Assembly (NCBI GenBank): GCA_004802725.1 | Contig: SGPM01000312.1 | Coordinates: forward strand, 1-31,966 | DNA: 31,966 nucleotides | DNA from: Antrodiella citrinella | Lineage: Eukaryota; Basidiomycota; Agaricomycetes; Polyporales; Steccherinaceae | Reading direction: 5' to 3' | In this document: positions 30,099-31,966 of the stretch, piece by piece | Position numbering within the stretch: the first letter of the stretch is position 1 | Layout of the letters: every line of letters starts with the position of its first letter | Position numbers and translations under genes: made by a program | Notes under the pieces: model-generated | Database searches by the model: none | What the model was told of the DNA's origin: nothing | Seen by the model: the letters and a program-made list of their open reading frames with translations, nothing else

Positions 30099-31952
30099 TT
30101 ACTCTTCTTCATCTTCGTCCTCTTCCTGTATAGCAGCGGGGCCCGTGCGTCCAGCAGGCAACTGCGACCTCCGTCCGCTCGCGTCAAACGCACCGTCACC
30201 AGGCAAGGGCGAACTCCGCCCAGCCGGTGACCGACCCCCGCTTTTCCCTCTCCCCTGTCTCGTATTCACACCGCCGGAATGCTTGGACGACGAGCCGGTG
30301 CGGCTGGAAATCCCCATCGAGTGCTTGGGCATCGAAGGCATCATGGGGGAGTCGACAGACTGCACGTACGACGGCGCTGATACCGACGTAGCCATCTGAC
30401 CGAGACCGCCCACATACCCTCCCATATCATCATCCTCGTCCACCCAATCCGACTCGTCGCCTATACTTTGCCTCCCAGTAAACACATCTCGTATACCACC
30501 CGCACCGTCAGACACTGCAAGCACTTCTACCATCGCGGGATGAGCAGTACGAGTCTGCCACCCTGGTGGCTCCATCCCCCAAGACTTCTTCCAGCTCGAA
30601 CGGCCGAGGGAGCTCAGATAACTGGTGCTGATCGGGTGCGCAAAGGGTGTCTGTCTCTTTTGCGCAACGAACGTCGCCGCACGGCGGGGCGTCTCGTCAA
30701 AAGACCCTCTCGACGGTGTCTTGTTGGGGGATGCCCGACGACCCTCGGACTCTGATAGTTCATAGAACGAGCCATGCCGCGAGGATGCCAGAGAATGATT
30801 GGAAGATGTAGAGTTGGAGCGAAGATGACTACCACCTTTCCCGCTGGAAGTGGATGGTTGGATTTGACGGACGACTCGGGTAGACGACCCTGACCCTGCA
30901 CGATGATGATACTTAGGTAGAGGAGATGACGTTCGTCCAGCATATATCGAGCCAGAGGAGCTGGCAGAGGGAGATTTATGGTGACGATGATGATGGAAGC
31001 TCTGAATCGATGATGGTCTAGAGACGTAGTCCTCTCGCTCAGAATTCGGAGTCCGGCTTTCCCTTCGACTGGGATCGCTGCGTTGTCTACTCATCGGCTG
31101 CATCTGGTCTGGTGAGTACTGCGAAGCTTCCAGTCCGGCAAAGTGATTGGAGGTGACTGAAGAGCGTTTAGAGTTCACGCTGCTTGAGCGACGGGAAGAC
31201 ATGGATGCCCGTTTGGTACGAGCACCGGTAGTCTTGCTACGGCCGACTGTTATCTTGCTTCGTCCGGTGCCAGAACGCTGCTTGACAGATCCTCGTCCGC
31301 GTCCATTGACTGGACTTGAAACAGGACTAGTGGCAGGTTGACCATGATAGTTGGTGCCATGATTGAGAGCTTGGGTAGACAAAGTGGGCGGCTCTTTGCG
31401 CTTGCCCTTGGGGTCTTCCTTGAACCACATCCTGAAGGTAGACAACAGACTAGCACGGTTTCGGTTCTGGCCAAGTTTCCCCGAGTGTTCCGGAATATTA
31501 GGCAGCGCACCAAGCGTATCTGCTGGGGAACTAGTGGTGGGGGTGAGAGGTGGGGATTGCTTTCCACCATTCGTCATGACCCATGGCGACCCAACCTGTG
31601 TGGTGACAGGCTGACTCTCGAAGCTTTGCGAAGGTGTACTTGGAGCACTTTGTAAATCCTTCAGCGCTTTCATAGGAGGGGACTTAGCCAGCTTGTTCGA
31701 CCCGCCAGATATGCGAGGCTCCTCGCCACTCATGACTCGTTTCTCGGCACTCTGTGCCGCGCCATCCTTGACAGCTTCGGCAGACTTTTTCCGCACCAGA
31801 CCCGCGGCTTCAAGTGCCGTGGTAGCACGCTGCATGATGCTGACGCTCCCTGCGCGGTTCTTCCTGCCTTTCGAGCCTTGGCTATCCTTGTCTCCTTTCT
31901 CCCTGAGACTGCCGCTGGGTGTCGACGGGTGAGAGCGAGCTGTGTCGAGCAT
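30099..31952 (-). CDS. Ser/Arg-rich protein of unknown function, possibly 5' partial
   Basis: This is an intronless 617-codon frame ending in TAA. The first ATG in the window is at 31952, but the frame is open from there to the window edge (P-S-I-N before the Met), so the true start may lie outside. I recognise no enzymatic domain. Visible parts include a basic N-terminal region and S-T-F-R-M-W-F-K-E-D-P-K-G-K-R-K near residue 170. A long Ser/Arg-rich tract (~215-270) carries many R-x-S sites, and a His cluster H-H-H-R-H-H-K lies near 320. A compact, probably conserved block at ~450-520 includes S-W-K-K-S-W-G-M-E-P-P-G-W, then V-E-V-L-A-V-S and D-W-V-D-E-D-D-D-M. The protein ends in an acidic E-E-D-E-D-E-E-E tail. 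Low-complexity composition predicts disorder apart from the W-rich block. Confidence 0.8.
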   Translation of the reverse strand: MLDTARSHPSTPSGSLREKGDKDSQGSKGRKNRAGSVSIMQRATTALEAAGLVRKKSAEAVKDGAAQSAEKRVMSGEEPRISGGSNKLAKSPPMKALKDLQSAPSTPSQSFESQPVTTQVGSPWVMTNGGKQSPPLTPTTSSPADTLGALPNIPEHSGKLGQNRNRASLLSTFRMWFKEDPKGKRKEPPTLSTQALNHGTNYHGQPATSPVSSPVNGRGRGSVKQRSGTGRSKITVGRSKTTGARTKRASMSSRRSSSVNSKRSSVTSNHFAGLEASQYSPDQMQPMSRQRSDPSRRESRTPNSEREDYVSRPSSIQSFHHHRHHKSPSASSSGSIYAGRTSSPLPKYHHRAGSGSSTRVVRQIQPSTSSGKGGSHLRSNSTSSNHSLASSRHGSFYELSESEGRRASPNKTPSRGSFDETPRRAATFVAQKRQTPFAHPISTSYLSSLGRSSWKKSWGMEPPGWQTRTAHPAMVEVLAVSDGAGGIRDVFTGRQSIGDESDWVDEDDDMGGYVGGLGQMATSVSAPSYVQSVDSPMMPSMPKHSMGISSRTGSSSKHSGGVNTRQGRGKSGGRSPAGRSSPLPGDGAFDASGRRSQLPAGRTGPAAIQEEDEDEEE

Positions 31953-31966
31953 ATTGATGGACGGTG

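Noticed and set aside
1..31966. Search for tRNA, rRNA, CRISPR arrays, transposon ends and viral genes
   Set aside because: No cloverleaf with A and B boxes, no regular repeat-spacer array, no terminal inverted repeats with a transposase, and no viral-type protein was seen by eye on either strand.

Overview
The window looks like ordinary nuclear DNA from a filamentous basidiomycete (mushroom-type Agaricomycete). Genes are split by many short introns, nearly all 50-75 bp, with GTRNGY-type donors and YAG acceptors. Many exons are only tens of bases long, and the protein content (S10 carboxypeptidase, hemerythrin-like protein, profilin, v-SNARE, PIG-Y, Ser/Pro-rich proteins) is fungal. I see no bacterial operon, CRISPR array, intact transposon, rRNA or tRNA. 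All gene models were built by hand from splice signals, reading frame and family motifs, without any transcript or database evidence.

Layout. 890-1294 (-) is a small hypothetical gene. 1740-3908 (-) is a 14-exon secreted serine carboxypeptidase of 483 aa. It is divergent from 4435-5351 (+), a hemerythrin/HHE protein with a likely mitochondrial presequence. 5681-8096 (+) is a 787-aa Ser/Thr-Pro-rich unknown protein. After about 2 kb without a supportable gene come profilin (10094-10662, +) and two neighbouring unknown proteins, 10984-14077 (+, 937 aa) and 14553-16341 (+, 451 aa). These two share a homologous C-terminal module. 16796-18179 (+) is an aldo-keto reductase with a hydrophobic C-terminal tail. 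About 2.7 kb without genes follows. 21670-23315 (+) is a RING-finger protein (449 aa) with an intron-containing leader and a 4-nt microexon. Another gene-free stretch of about 2.8 kb precedes a pair of secretory/ER membrane genes on the minus strand: a PIG-Y-like GPI-GlcNAc-transferase subunit (26108-26616) and a synaptobrevin/VAMP v-SNARE (27092-27827). The VAMP has a start codon split by an intron and an 8-nt microexon. The right end holds a Ser/Arg-rich unknown protein (30099-31952, -) that may be cut by the window edge.

There is no obvious pathway linking the genes. The most unusual things are gene-architectural: a 4-nt and an 8-nt exon, a split ATG, a GC-AG intron, a NAGNAG tandem acceptor, possible alternative starts for mitochondrial versus cytosolic HHE protein, and a tail-anchored-looking aldo-keto reductase. 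The clearest candidate for something undescribed is the C-terminal module shared by the two adjacent unknown proteins (18 of 37 ungapped positions identical).
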